DNA of 64,000 nucleotides from the NCBI GenBank assembly GCA_033239525.1, contig BSYO01000016.1, positions 4,289,045 through 4,353,044 on the forward strand. Direction: 5' to 3'. The stretch is from Nepenthes gracilis (taxonomy: Eukaryota; Streptophyta; Magnoliopsida; Caryophyllales; Nepenthaceae). Under the pieces are notes generated by a model that worked only from the letters and a program-made list of their open reading frames with translations, searched no databases and was not told where the DNA came from. Positions 1 to 11,290 of the stretch are shown here, piece by piece; the first letter of the stretch is position 1; each line of letters starts with the position of its first letter. A program made the position numbers and the translations under genes.

Positions 1-429
1 TTCATTCATCTAATTATTTTTTATATTTTAACAAAGAAATTTTCTACATATCAAAAAATCAAAATGATTTTGTTCATCTTGTTTATCAAAACATTTATAT
101 TATTTTACGCAAGGACATAAAAGATTTTACTTCTGTACGATGGCAAACATATTTTGACATTGAACAATTTATTGAATCATATATTTTAAATATTTTAATA
201 AAAAATTTTTTACAGAAAGCTATGCCTCCTCAAGGGAAAGAGAAAGGCATTTCATCTCCTTATACTCCAATAAAGCAACCACCAAAATAATCCGTCCATC
301 ATTATACAATGTCTAAACCATAAATTATACCAACCTCCAACAAATTTACAACCTAACGTGACTTTTCACCACTAAGTTTCAAGAAAATTGTCACTCTCAC
401 TTCCTCGTCTACTCAACCAATTCCTATTT
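1..429 (+). other. Probable endogenous pararetrovirus fragment, identity uncertain
   Basis: Plus-strand translation gives a fairly continuous reading up to about 290, including a Met at 222 followed by a basic start (MPPQGKEKG), then stops. It sits beside an inverted viral movement-protein fragment and has the same AT-rich base composition. It could be the C-terminal end of the viral polyprotein followed by the start of the second viral reading frame. I cannot show this from recognisable motifs, so the assignment rests on context only. Confidence 0.3.
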
Positions 430-1029
430 TCGATGATAACCATTATATCACCAAACCACTCAAACTCCATATTGCTCTTACCGCTTACTACCCTCTTCTG
501 TCTTCCTGTTGAGCTAAGTCAGGAAAATGAACATTGAGAACTAACGTGTTAAGTATAGTTGGGTCATTGAAGTCAACAGTAAAATTGGGTACACAATTAA
601 AATAAATTGGTAAATTAGATTAAATTATTGCTAATATAGTCTATATTTTAATAACGTTTAATCTCTTAAACATAATAAAACTGGTGTATCAATTCCTAAT
701 TTGGTTAAGGATTTAATTGCTATTTGAACTAATCCATAGTGATTATAATTATAACCTTGTTTAAATCTTTCAATAGACACGGATGATAATAATTTTATTT
801 CTTCATATTTATTTTTAATTGAAATCGTTTGTTCATAATCCTTAATTGCTAAAGGAGTTTTAAAATTAAAAGTTCCTATCTGATAAATTTTTTCTATGTG
901 TTGGGTGGGTATAGTCTAGCCAGAATAATTATAACTATTATTTGATATAATCAGTGATTCTCGAGTGTTTGTCGTTGTATTATGATTCGAATTACTATCC
1001 CTGAATATACGTCTTAATCTCAAAGCCAT
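430..1029 (-). pseudogene. Endogenous caulimovirid ORF1 start with movement-protein domain (broken)
   Basis: Read on the minus strand, an ATG at 1029 opens a frame with a short basic N-terminus (MALRLRRIFRD). It runs about 120 codons with a single internal stop (TAG, about codon 38) and reaches a movement-protein-like core (HYGLVQIAIKSL followed by LLCLRD) at about 660-760. The frame then breaks, and in a shifted frame the typical downstream part (YFNC, then DFNDPTILNTL) is readable to about 490. In caulimovirids this protein opens the way through plasmodesmata and forms the first part of the polyprotein. The leader upstream (1030-1283) is an inverted copy of the one at 6260-6507. Stop, frameshift and truncation make it non-functional. 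Confidence 0.75.
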
Positions 1030-1283
1030 TTTCAAGATTTTCTACAAATGATGCACAAAATTAAATTTTCTACAGATGATACATAACATTTACTTGCAAA
1101 CTTAATGAAACAGAAACACCCCCGACAAACAACGCCATTTTATCATCTCGACGGGGAAACACATCGGTTCACAGGCTTAAACGCTCCCTATCGTTTCTAA
1201 AGCTATCATGCAAGTGATTATGCCTTACTCTAATGCAGAAAAAGTAGCGTATTTATGCCTTATACCATGCAGAATGGTAGATT
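915..1283. repeat. Inverted copy of viral leader/ORF1 start (partner 6260-6603)
   Basis: The reverse complement of this segment matches 6260-6603 with moderate divergence, through the leader and across the ORF1 start codon (minus ATG at 1029, plus ATG at 6508). Plus-strand polyprotein sequence starts directly at its right edge, so 1283/1284 is a rearrangement junction joining opposite orientations of the virus. Confidence 0.8.
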
Positions 1284-4200
1284 TACTTCGAAGCACTATC
1301 AGTCCCTTATCCAAGCGGTGCTAACAATGCAAAGATTCATTATGAAGAATTACACAAAGATATATTTTTACCATACAGAATAATCGATTTTCATATTGAT
1401 TATGAAGTCCCACGGATTATGTCATGGCACTTTACTTGTCATCAGTATTATGAAGATCTACCATTAACTATTCAAGATATTCCTCTCTATTGTTCGAGAA
1501 TTCAGAATTAAATTGTGGGATAAATTTGATTATGTCATGATTAATTACACTCAGATTGATGCTGACTACAAAAAGAATCAAGCTCTAGCTCAGACTATAA
1601 AAATTGCCTCAAAAATCGTACCAACTACACCAATGCACTATATTCCAGAACACCCAGTTGTATCAAGTACTTCCAAGTCAAAACTATGAAGTCCCCAAGT
1701 TATTGGATCTTCAACTTTATCTGTCTCCTCCAAACGATCTATTAAAGCTACCAAACAAATGGAAGCCCAGAATGTCCAATTAGATACAATGATAGTTCAG
1801 ATGGCCCAAATGCATCAACTCTCAAAGCAAGTCCAAGACTTTAAAACCCAATATGCTGACATTTCAGATGACGATCACCTTTACCTACGATTGGAACATT
1901 AGAATTTTCTCCAACCCGTACAGAACTTTTGCTAGAAAAATCAACACATAAAATTAATAATTTACCATCATCCTCTACATCTACACCTAAAATATTTCAT
2001 ACAGTTCAAACAATAGACCAAATACCTGATATAATTCCTAGAAATGATGATCAAAAACATTACTAAAATTCAATCTATACAAACTACTCTAACAAAAAAT
2101 TATTATCCAAGATCACCACCACTTGATATTCAATATGAATAAGAACTCAATATTCCTCAAAAACTTATGATCCACGTGCTATACATGAATAGAATATTAA
2201 AGGCAAATTTGAATATAAAATTACATGTTTCATAAAATGGAAACTTTATCTGTAACTTATCGAGCAATTAATAATATGACAGAACACATGACTACCAAAT
2301 ATATTTTAATTGGTTTTACTAGCACCCTTAGATTCTGGTGGGATAATGCATTAAACCCTACACGAACGAAATCATATTATGAATCATGTAAAGACTATTC
2401 AACAAGAAGGACCTAATGGAGAAATTCAATTTATTCAACAAAAAAATTCTTTAAAAATACTTATAATCACTCTTAGTCAAGCATTTTTAGATAATTCTGA
2501 AGATGAATTAATAAGTTTTAAAATCATATTAACAAATCTTAAATGTCCAACACTTCAAGACTTTAGACGGTACAAATATATTTTTACCACTCATACTTTC
2601 TGTAAAAGAGACTGCAATGAACCTTTCTGGAAAGAAAGATTTGTTGCTAGACTTCTTACTATTTTTTGCCAAAAGAATTCTTACTAAACTCAGATTTTGG
2701 TAGAGTCGAATACAATGGTCTAATATTAGTTATGGACAACTATTTACATTTATTAAAAAAAAAATTACAATTATATCAAGATTATAAAGAACACAATAAA
2801 CTCACTAAAGATAGTAAACAATTTAAATCTCAACTTGGCTCATTTTGTTATCAATATGGAATGAAAAAATTAAAAGCACCATCACAACAAAAATCTAAAA
2901 CTTTTAAATATTTCAATAAAACTTATCAACCTCAAAATACTTATTACAAATCTAATATAAAAAATCACATTCGAAATTTAAACCTAAACTTAAAACACAT
3001 AAAGAACCAAAAAATTCATACCAAGATTATCAATCTAAACTTATATGCTGAAAATGTAAACGATTAGGTCATATGGCTAATCAATATAAACTAAAGAAAA
3101 TGATTTATGAAATTTTTAAAGATAATGAACACTTATGTAATAATCTAACTACTTTATTACTTAGTGATGAAAAATTTAATGAAAATACAAGCCAAGAAGA
3201 AAATAATCTAAATAATATACAATCAAGTTCTTCAATTTCCACTGATGGCTCAGAAAATAAAGATTTAGATTTAGAACAAAACTTATGCAATTGTAAATTA
3301 TAAATTAATATATTACGAACACAAGATGATAAAGAATTTTTACTTGATATTATTAATAAAATAAAAAATTCTGATATTAAAAAATAATATTTTATGAAAT
3401 TAGAAGAATCATTAACACAAAAATAAACCACTGAAAATATTAAACTTTTTAGCTTAACAAAAATATTTAAAAAATATCCTACTCTCTCTCTCTATTTCAT
3501 CAAATCAAAACAAAAGATTTAAAAAAAAAATAAAACAGATTGAAAATGAAATAAAAATATTAAAAAGTCAATTATAAGAAATAAAATTTAATGAACTCCA
3601 ATTAGATACAAGACTAGCAATATTAAAAAATAAATAAAATTTTGAACCTCTTATACCAAAATAACTTGGTAATCAATTTTTACAATTAATAATCAAAATT
3701 AATTTTTAAAAAAGGTATCATCAAATTACATTAGTAATTAATAATAAATATCATTTAAAATTAATTATTTTACTTGATACAGGTGCAGATCAAAATTGTA
3801 TTCAAAAAATATTAATATCAACTAAACATTATCAAAAAACTACTGAAAAATTACATACTGCTAGTGAATCTAGGTTAAATATTCAATATAAATTAACAAA
3901 TGTTGTTATATGTAATCAAAGACATTGTTTTAAATCAACTTTTATTTTAGCAAAAAATTTGCATCAAGATATTATACTCGGTACACCTTTTTTCACACAA
4001 ATTTATCCTTTTAAAGTCACTACAAAAGGATTATCTACACAAGTATTAGGAAACGAAATTCTTTTCCATTTTATTCATCCTATTAAACCAAAAAAAAAAT
4101 TCAAGAATTACAAGTAACATCAATATATAGACAAATTAATTTAATAACAAAAAAAAACAAATCAATTATTTTAAAAAAGAAATATAAATTGTTAATATTG

Positions 4201-4575
4201 AACAGCAATTAAATAATCCATTATTACAAACAAAAATTAAAAAATTATAACAAATTTTTGAAAATGAAATATGTTCAAATGTATCAAATGCCTTCTGGAA
4301 TAGAAAAAGCATCAAGTAGAGTTACCTTATCTAATGCCCTAAAAGAAATTAGTAATTAATTATAAACTACTTAATAAAGCCCTCCAATGGATTCGATATC
4401 TAATGCCTACTAAAAGAAATTTAATCAATCGATTATACAATGCCAACATTTTTTCTAAATTTGACATAAAATCAGAATTTTGGCAAATCTAAATAAAAGA
4501 AAAAGATAGATATAAAATGACATTTACTGTACCTTTTAAACATTATGAATGGAATGTCATGTTTAACACATTTTC
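1284..4575 (+). pseudogene. Endogenous caulimovirid polyprotein: coat region, zinc knuckle, protease, truncated RT
   Basis: A decayed plus-strand polyprotein with domains in viral order. About 1380-2060 holds the region between movement and coat proteins. About 2220-3060 holds a coat-like region (W/FWKERF and GSFCYQY motifs, then a Lys-rich tail). The zinc knuckle is at 3046-3087 in CCHC arrangement, but its aromatic residue is a stop and the last Cys is Tyr. The aspartic protease active site LLDTGAD is at about 3769-3790. The first half of reverse transcriptase (FSKFD, then FWQI, then YEWNVM) is at about 4370-4560. The rest of RT, including the YxDD box, and RNase H are missing at the junction with the next reading frame. 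Many stops and frameshifts are present. The gene order and coat/protease style fit florendovirus- or petuvirus-like Caulimoviridae; the exact genus is an inference. Confidence 0.8.
3046..3087 (+). other. Degenerate CCHC zinc knuckle of the viral coat region
   Basis: The codons read Cys, stop, Lys, Cys, then KRLGHMANQ and Tyr. Spacing is that of a CX2CX4HX4C nucleic-acid-binding knuckle, with the aromatic residue replaced by TGA and the final Cys by Tyr. Confidence 0.75.
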
Positions 4576-5589
4576 ATAACACATTTTCTCAAATATCATT
4601 CCTATCATGCTTCACACAAAGACGATGAAGCCTATCTTCTGCAATCAAAATACAGCAGACGATGAAACTTTATTCCCACCGGAGATATCATACTACCAAT
4701 TAATTCTATCAGTACTATCTATTATCAGTGGTATCGTATTTTATCTTGCAACAATGGACTGCTACTTTGCACACCAACAGCAACTGCCTACCGTGAATGT
4801 GTCTATATTATTAATCCAGTACTTAATACCTGGCATATTGTGCCAATTTCTGAAGACTTGCAATTTTTATTTCAAAAAGATTCTTATACAGACTATGGAC
4901 ATGGACTTATTTTTTAACATGGCATTGATATTGGCAAATTTTTTCATGATGGACTATTACTTTACTTTATCACCAATGGGATCAGCGATTTCTCTGATTG
5001 TATCCAAACATGGAAGGCTTATTACCACTTTCAACCAGATCCTTCAAATGGCTCATAGCTTCCTCAACAGGTTATTTATGTTTTCTTACCATCATACGAA
5101 TTATATTTCTTATGTGATAATAATCAAACAGAACTAAATATTCTTGTTATCAAGCTAACCGACAATACCGCCATGGATATTCAACTTCCCCCGCAAATAT
5201 GGATCTCTCCAGATATAAATAGTTATGGTCTTCATATCTATAAATGGCAAGCTCATTCCATTGATCCTCCTATTCCTCTCATCGAAGTTACTCCACAACA
5301 GTACATTAATATATGGATCCTAAAACTGCCTTTGTTGATTCAAATTCTTAACAAAACAGTCCAAAACCTTATTATTCATGAATCTAATCCAATCCTTACT
5401 AGATTCCTTATCAGCAATAGACATTGGCTTATTTTCACAACAACCCATTATCTCTACCGATATAATTTATTAACCCAAACACCAGCCCAATGTTTCGGCC
5501 CACATCAACTCTTTGGCCCATGGGATTCACCTATATTCTGTGCATCTCACGTAATTATTTTTCCTTTTACTAGTACATTTCGCTGTTAA
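4576..5589 (+). pseudogene. Viral-side second reading frame, F-box-associated/beta-propeller-like (copy 1)
   Basis: One reading frame (codons starting at 4621, 4744 and 5173 are in phase) runs about 335 codons to a stop at 5587-5589, interrupted only by three in-frame stops near 4666, 4915 and 5055. Its features are KDDEAYLLQSKY, then SCNNGLLLC, then INPVLNTWHIVPI, a pattern typical of the F-box-associated beta-propeller of plant F-box proteins. No F-box itself is visible. It follows the truncated viral RT and lies directly upstream of the viral intergenic promoter region. Two further copies (7183-7640 and about 8690-9621) hold the same position relative to an intergenic region. I therefore infer it is a viral second ORF rather than a host gene hit by chance. 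Alternative: a host F-box gene carried along by the rearrangements. Confidence 0.6.
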
Positions 5590-6238
5590 AAAAAATATAT
5601 ATATATATACATTGTCCTACGCAGTAAAGTCAAAAAGATGTTTCACCATCCTTGACATGCAATTATGAAGTTCACTGTGTATGAAAATCAGAATTTCAAA
5701 ACATTCATATTATGCAATCACTATACAAGTACTATACAGACACTATATAGTACTATGCATCAACTTGATTAAAGACAATTAACAGATTTGTCTTAATCAA
5801 AGGACGAATAATGATAAAAAAGGAAGACAAATTAACAAATATGGATGACAAGACGTAAAATAGAATTAATTCCTGACAATTATAATGCTGATTTTCAACG
5901 GTTTAAATTTTACTCAATTATTTCAACAATCAATGATGCAGATCCCTCAAGAACGTCTATTTAAAGACTTGCTCTAGTCAGTTGAAGGCAGAGGCAGAAT
6001 AGAAGGGAAAGCCAGAGCAAAACCAAAATCCTTTTTGAAGCCCTTCTTATTTTCTTTGTAAATTTTTATTTTCCTTCTTTGTACAAATTTCCTTTCTTTG
6101 AACTAACTTTCGAAGCATGTAATCAACTTTCATTCAGATTTGGTATAATTCAACCTTATTCTGGTATAATTTTATTCTTCTCTAGTTCACGTGTTATTTC
6201 GTACTTATGATTTGGAAATATAATCCTGCATTCAGATT
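5590..6238 (+). promoter_or_regulatory. Caulimovirid intergenic region with promoter and leader
   Basis: A non-coding region between the stop of the second reading frame and the primer site. It contains a TATA-like TATTTAAA at 5959-5966 followed by a pyrimidine/purine-alternating leader. The whole segment is duplicated in inverted orientation at 6604-7172. In caulimovirids this region drives the terminally redundant pregenomic RNA. Confidence 0.65.
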
Positions 6239-6252
6239 TGGTATCAGAGCCA
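6239..6252 (+). promoter_or_regulatory. tRNA-iMet primer binding site of the endogenous virus
   Basis: TGGTATCAGAGCCA is an exact-looking complement to the 3' end of plant initiator tRNA-Met, the primer for minus-strand DNA synthesis in Caulimoviridae. It follows the intergenic region and precedes the leader and ORF1 ATG (6508), which is the expected viral order. Confidence 0.8.
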
Positions 6253-6603
6253 CATTCATTTTTTCTGCATGGTATAAGGCATAAATACGCTACCTTTTCT
6301 ACATTTGAATAAGGCATAATCACCTACATAATAGCTTTGGAAACGATAGGGAGCGTTTAAACCTGTGAACCGATGTGTTTGCCCGTCGAGGTGATAAAAG
6401 GGTGTTGTTTGTCGAGGGCGTTCCCGTTTCATTAAGTTTACAAGTAAAGGTTATGCATCATCTATAGAAAATTTAATTTTATGCAACATTTATAGAAAAT
6501 CTTAAAAATGGCTTCGAGACTAAGACATATTCAGGGATAGTAATTCAAATCATCTAGAAAATCACTAATTATTCCTAATAATAATCAGAATTATTCTGAC
6601 TGG
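6253..6603 (+). pseudogene. Viral leader and start of ORF1 (movement protein N-terminus), truncated
   Basis: The leader from the primer site reaches an ATG at 6508 opening MASRLRHIQG, the same basic start as the minus-strand copy at 1029. A stop follows within about 10 codons, and the sequence breaks at about 6603, where the inverted intergenic region begins. Only the first 30 or so codons' worth of ORF1 remain. Confidence 0.7.
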
Positions 6604-7182
6604 TACAAAATAACACGTGTACTAGAGAAGAACAAAATTATACCAGAATAAGGTTCAATTAAACTGTTTACTTTGATTGATGAAAGTTGATTACATACTT
6701 TGAAAGTTAGTACAAAGAAAGAAAATTTGTACAAAGAAGGGAAATGAAAATTTACAAAGAAAATAAAAAATGCTTCAGAAATGATTTTGGTTTTGCTCGG
6801 CTTTCCCTCCTATTTCTGCCTCTGCCTTCAACTGACTAGAGCAAGTCTTTAAATAGACGTTCTTGAGGCATCTGCACCATTGATTGTTGAAATAATTGAG
6901 TAAAATCCGAACCGTTTATAATCGACATTATAATTGTCAGGAATCAATTCTGTTTTACGTTTTGCCATCCATATTTGTTAATTTGTCTTCTTTTTTTATC
7001 ATTGCTCGTCCTTTGATTAAGACAATTCTGTTAATTGTCTTTAGTCAAATTGATGAATAGTACTGCATAGTATATGTATAATACTTGCATAGTGATTGCA
7101 TAATATGAACGTTTTAAAATTCTAATCTTCATGCATAGCGAACTTCATAATTGCATGTCAGAAATGGTGAAACATTTTTTTG

Positions 7183-7735
7183 AACAGAACCAAGTATTCT
7201 TGTTATCAAACTAACCGACAGTACCGCCATGGATATTCAACTTCCCCTGCAAATATGGATATCTCCAAATATGAGTAGTTATGGTCTTCATATCTATAAA
7301 TGGCAAGCGCATTCCACTTATTCTCCTACTATTGCTCTCATTGAAATTACTCCACAACAGTACATTATTATCCGGATCCTAAAACTGCCTTTCTAGATTC
7401 AAATTCTTAACAAAACAGTCCAAAATCTTATTATTCATGAATCTAATCCAATCTTTACTGGATTCCTTATCGATAATGGACATTGGTTTATTTTCACAAC
7501 AGCCCATTATCTCTACCGATATAATTTATTAACCCAAACACCAGCCCAATGTCTCAGCCCAAATCATCTCTTTGACCCGTGGGATTCACCTCTGTTCTGT
7601 GCATCTCGTGTAAACATTTTTCCTTTTACTAGTACATTTTCGCTGTTAAAAAAATTTATATATACATTGTCCTATGCAGTAAAGTCAAAAAGATGTTTCA
7701 CCATCTTTGACATGCAATTATGAAGTTTACTATCT
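7183..7735 (+). pseudogene. Partial second copy of the F-box-like viral reading frame (copy 2)
   Basis: This is a direct repeat of 5128-5700: the same MDIQLP start of the C-terminal half, the same WKWQ-like and TPQQY segments, the same end of the frame and the start of the intergenic region. It has an in-frame TAG near 7396 plus further changes. It joins the inverted intergenic region at its left edge. Confidence 0.7.
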
Positions 7736-8060
7736 AAAACAATTACAAAGCTATCATCAGCAATGACGTATCAACAGTATCCACAATAATTACAAAGCAG
7801 CACGGTAATGCCACTGGCAACAGTGACCTCCAATACTGACTCCACCTTTTAATGATATAAAGTAGCCTGACTGATGGACTGCATAAATTATCATCCATCT
7901 ACTCTGCACAACACAAGTGATTCGGCCTACCCTCTCCTTACCAAAGATCAAGGGATCAGATGAAAAACACTCAAGGGTTGAGATTGCACACTCAAAGCTA
8001 TAAAAGGGGTTTCAAGTCATAAGAGAAGGCATCATCCGATAAAACAAATCAACCTTATGG
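7736..8060 (+). promoter_or_regulatory. Pararetrovirus-like promoter of a second viral type
   Basis: It contains TGACGTA at about 7764 and a strong TATA box, TATAAAAG, at 7999-8006, followed by a purine-rich start region. This resembles 35S-type promoters. Part of it (about 7755-7855) is repeated directly at 11,110-11,280, and the ATCATC..GATAAAACAAATCA segment recurs near 11,503. Activity cannot be judged from sequence. Confidence 0.5.
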
Positions 8061-8063
8061 CCA

Positions 8064-10115
8064 ATCCGAAATTCATCCGAGCCGTTTATATTTGATAAAT
8101 TCGAGCTGTTCTTTTGATAGTTGGTAAGAATTTTTTCTGTTATATATCAAATCTTCCTATGCCATCATTCTTCTTTGTCTTCTTTTGATAATTGACGAAT
8201 CTTACTATAGCATAAATATTGCTTTATCAATCGGGATCCTGTAGATAAAATAGTAACTTGTTGGCACTGTGGATGACTGTAGCATACTGTAGTAGATTCG
8301 TCCTTTTGTGACTCTGATTTGTTACGTGATACTTTTGTTAACATTTGCTAATTTTGATACAGTTACTTGAGTAACTTGTTCAAAAAATTGAATAGTGTTA
8401 TCACGTAATGAAGTTTGATTCTTTTGAATTCTATTGATGTGTCAATTTTGATTGCACCTGCACTAGTTAGGAGTTTTTTTTTTTAACATTTTGGTATTAG
8501 AAATATTTTTCCCTACATCAGTACTCTCCGTTAAAAAAAAAAACCCAAATTCCATTCTCCCGCAACTTCATTCACCTATGACCAATTATATGAACTATTT
8601 TCATGACTGCCTGTCAAGTCACTTCTCAAATTTTTCTCTACCTCAAAACACTGTAACCACCTTTTATTCGAACTGAGCTTTCTCAAACTCCACTTTTATC
8701 GTGCATTAGTCAAAAACGATAAAGGCTACCTTATGCAAGCAAAATATAGCAGCAGTTGGTAATTTCTTACTACATAAAATGCTATTCTACAGCCCAATGC
8801 TATCAAATTTATATATGATTAATGGCTTCGAATTGTCTTGCAATAACGGATTACTTCTATGTGCTCCAATAGCTACTTCAAGTCCTATTATGTTATATAT
8901 AATCAATCCGGCTATCAGCACTTGGCATGAGGTTCCTATACCAGAACACCTTCAACATATGACCCAATATGATTCTCACTCAAACGATGGACACTGGATC
9001 ATATTTGAATGTGGATTTGATGAGACCAGATTCCCAAATGATGGATTCCTAATATCTATTAGCCGATTAGGTCTACTCGCGTATTCATCTATCACCCAAA
9101 TATGGTTAAAATATTATAAATTTAAACAAGATACTACAACTGGCCATTGGTATCCTAGACAAGATACTTATGTGTTCATTGCACCCCAAGGACTTCATCT
9201 ACTATGTGATCATTATAGAAGCAAGCCTTGTATAAGAGTCATCCACATTTTTTATGGTACTTTCTTGATCATCCAGCTTCCACATAATGCATGGATTCAT
9301 ACTGATCTTTGCAGCTAGGATGAACAGATATTTAAATGGCAAAGTCACCAATGTCATTCTCTTACAATTGCTCTCACAAAGCTAAAACAACATCAACAGT
9401 TCATAGTATGGATATTAAAACATTTTGCCACCTTATGGATTCAACTTTTAACTGCTCCTGTCCAAGTATTGGTACCAGAAGAAGTCAATCCAATGGTCCC
9501 TGGTTATACATTTAGCAATGGAACCTAACTCATTTTCACTACTGCACGCCATCTATATCAATACAATCTACTTGCTCAATTTCTCCGCGATCCAATACAT
9601 CGGCCGACATCATATTTTTAAACCCTTTGATTTTTCCCTCTACTGTACAGACGGCATTGATATTTTTCCTTACATTAGTACTCTCCGTTAAAAAAAACTC
9701 CTAACTACGTGTTTCAGTATAGGTACAATCAAAATTCACCTGTCAACACAATTCAGAAGAATCAAACTTCATTACGTGACAACACTATTCAATTTTCGAA
9801 ACAAGTTACTCAAATAATTACATCAAAATCAGCAAATTTTAACAAAATATCACGTAACAAATAAAAGTCACAAAATGACGAATCTGCTACAGCACACTAC
9901 AGTCATCCACAGTGCCAACAAGTTATTATTCATCTACATAACCCGACTGATAAAGGATTATTCGTGCTATTGTAAGATTCGCCAATTATCAAAAGAAGAC
10001 AAAGAAGAATAATGGCAAATTAAGACTTGATATATAACAGAAAAAATTTCCTCTCCCAACTATCGAAGGAACGGTTCAAATTTATCAAAGATGAATGGCT
10101 CAGATGAATTCTAGA
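8064..10115. repeat. Inverted repeat flanking F-box-like copy 3
   Basis: The arms 8064-8480 and 9693-10115 are reverse complements with moderate divergence. Shared landmarks are the oligo-T/oligo-A run next to the CTCCTAACTA-type edge, the ATCACGTAA segment and the GATAGTTGG segment. The arms correspond to the viral intergenic region and surround the third copy of the second reading frame. Confidence 0.75.
8690..9621 (+). pseudogene. F-box-associated-like viral reading frame (copy 3), diverged
   Basis: Homologous over its length to the frame at 4576-5589: VKNDKGYLMQAKY matches KDDEAYLLQSKY, and SCNNGLLLC is followed by INPAISTWHEVPI. The longest open part is 8779-9318 (179 aa). The same frame continues past a TAG at 9316 and a TAA near 9526 to a stop at about 9621, and the N-terminal part is in a shifted frame. 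Divergence from copy 1 is large, which suggests a different viral species. It is flanked on both sides by inverted copies of an intergenic region. The protein has the beta-propeller repeat pattern of F-box-associated domains but no visible F-box. Confidence 0.6.
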
Positions 10116-10528
10116 TTCCTATTTAAAGTACCTTGTGATTCCTTTTTAAAGGAGGCCAACGATGAAGCATACCAAAAAGCCAACCAAAACCTAACCAAAA
10201 GGCCTAAAAGAAAAGAAAATCCATCTCTACACTTCAAAAGCCTTCCCTGCAGCCTTTAGTCAAAATTAATCAACCCTTCAACTTTTGTATAATTACCCAA
10301 CCAGTATTCCATTTTGTTATCAACCCTATATCAAATTTTGTATCAAGTTTTATCAATCAAAGTAAATCAAGTTTTATCAAGCTCTACTGGTATAATTTCT
10401 CTCTTTAATTACCGTCAGTTTGACTTGTTTGAATGTATGATTGGCATGTAAAGGCCCAAGCCATGATCGATAGGATTTAATAGTTAATATAAAAGACAAT
10501 CTTTCAATAGTCTATCGCTGAGAATGCA
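9622..10528 (+). promoter_or_regulatory. Intergenic region/leader of the second viral type
   Basis: Non-coding, with a TATA-like TATTTAAA at about 10,120-10,127. Then comes an AC-rich leader, repeated ATCAAGTTTTATCAA segments, and a TGGTATAATTT motif near 10,390 that is also present in the other viral leader. An ATG with a basic start follows at 10,529. Confidence 0.45.
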
Positions 10529-11099
10529 ATGAACCCTTTTAGAAGACGAAAGCATTTGTCTTCAAACATGATAGTACCATCATCTCCTGCAGCTTCAACT
10601 TGTTTAGTATGATTGAGAATAAAAATTTCTGGATCCGAGGTGAGGAAATTATCTTACTAGAATTTGAGTGTACCACTTACAACAACACCAACAACTCCTC
10701 TAGTGCATGTATCAACTCCAACAAATGCTCTACCAAGGACTTCTAATCCATTTGTAAAAATTTCCTCTCTAAGTGTTTCTATTTGTTCCAAAAAATAGCC
10801 CATAAAGCCCAACTATGAGCCTTTCTGGTCCACGTTCATTAAACTATTCAACAATGCACTAATGTTGAAGGCTCGTCATATTCATCTACATTGCCCCTAC
10901 CCCACCGGCCTCCACTAATCTGTATGAAAGTCCATTTGCTCAGGATTTTTTTGATTTCTTAGCTATGATAAAAAAAAATAAAAAAGCTAATCTGTATATT
11001 TATCATGCAGGTATTCCTATTATCGAAAATTTTCCACTAAGTCTTGATCAACATTGAAAATATTAACCTATCCCTACAAAAAAATAATATTTCAGACAC
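10529..11099 (+). pseudogene. Possible start of ORF1 of the second viral type
   Basis: An ATG at 10,529 opens MNPFRRRKHLSSN, a basic start like the ORF1 starts at 1029 (minus) and 6508. Stops occur after about 28 codons, and later pieces are open only in short frames. No conserved domain is recognised. The call rests on its position after an intergenic region and leader. Confidence 0.3.
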
Positions 11100-11290
11100 C
11101 ATCATGCAACAAATTAAAAAGGCATCATCAACAATGACGTATCAACAGTATCTACAATAATTACAAAGCAGCACAGTAATGGGCCTGGCAACAGTGACCT
11201 CCAATACTGACTCCAGCACAGTAATGGGACTGACAACAGTGACCTCCAATACTGACTCCACCTTTTAATGATATAATCACGGGAACTTTT
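11100..11290 (+). repeat. Direct repeat of viral promoter segment (partner 7755-7855)
   Basis: The segment TCAACAGTAT to TTTTAATGATATAA matches the one near 7770-7855. Here the short unit CAGTAATGGG..GACTCCA is additionally doubled in tandem (about 11,170-11,265). Confidence 0.7.

Larger units (their letters stand above)
5640..7172. repeat. Large inverted repeat of the viral intergenic region
   Basis: The arms are 5640-6205 and 6604-7172 (about 565 bp each, diverged), with a spacer of about 400 bp that holds the primer site, leader and ORF1 start. The right arm is the reverse complement of the promoter region, so two promoters face each other. A transcript across it could fold into a long hairpin. 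Confidence 0.8.

Noticed and set aside
4607..5137. 176-codon plus-strand frame with hydrophobic segments, looking like a membrane protein
   Set aside because: It is the wrong frame; the neighbouring frame (starting codons at 4621, 4744 and 5173) has the F-box-associated-like motifs and matches the two other copies.
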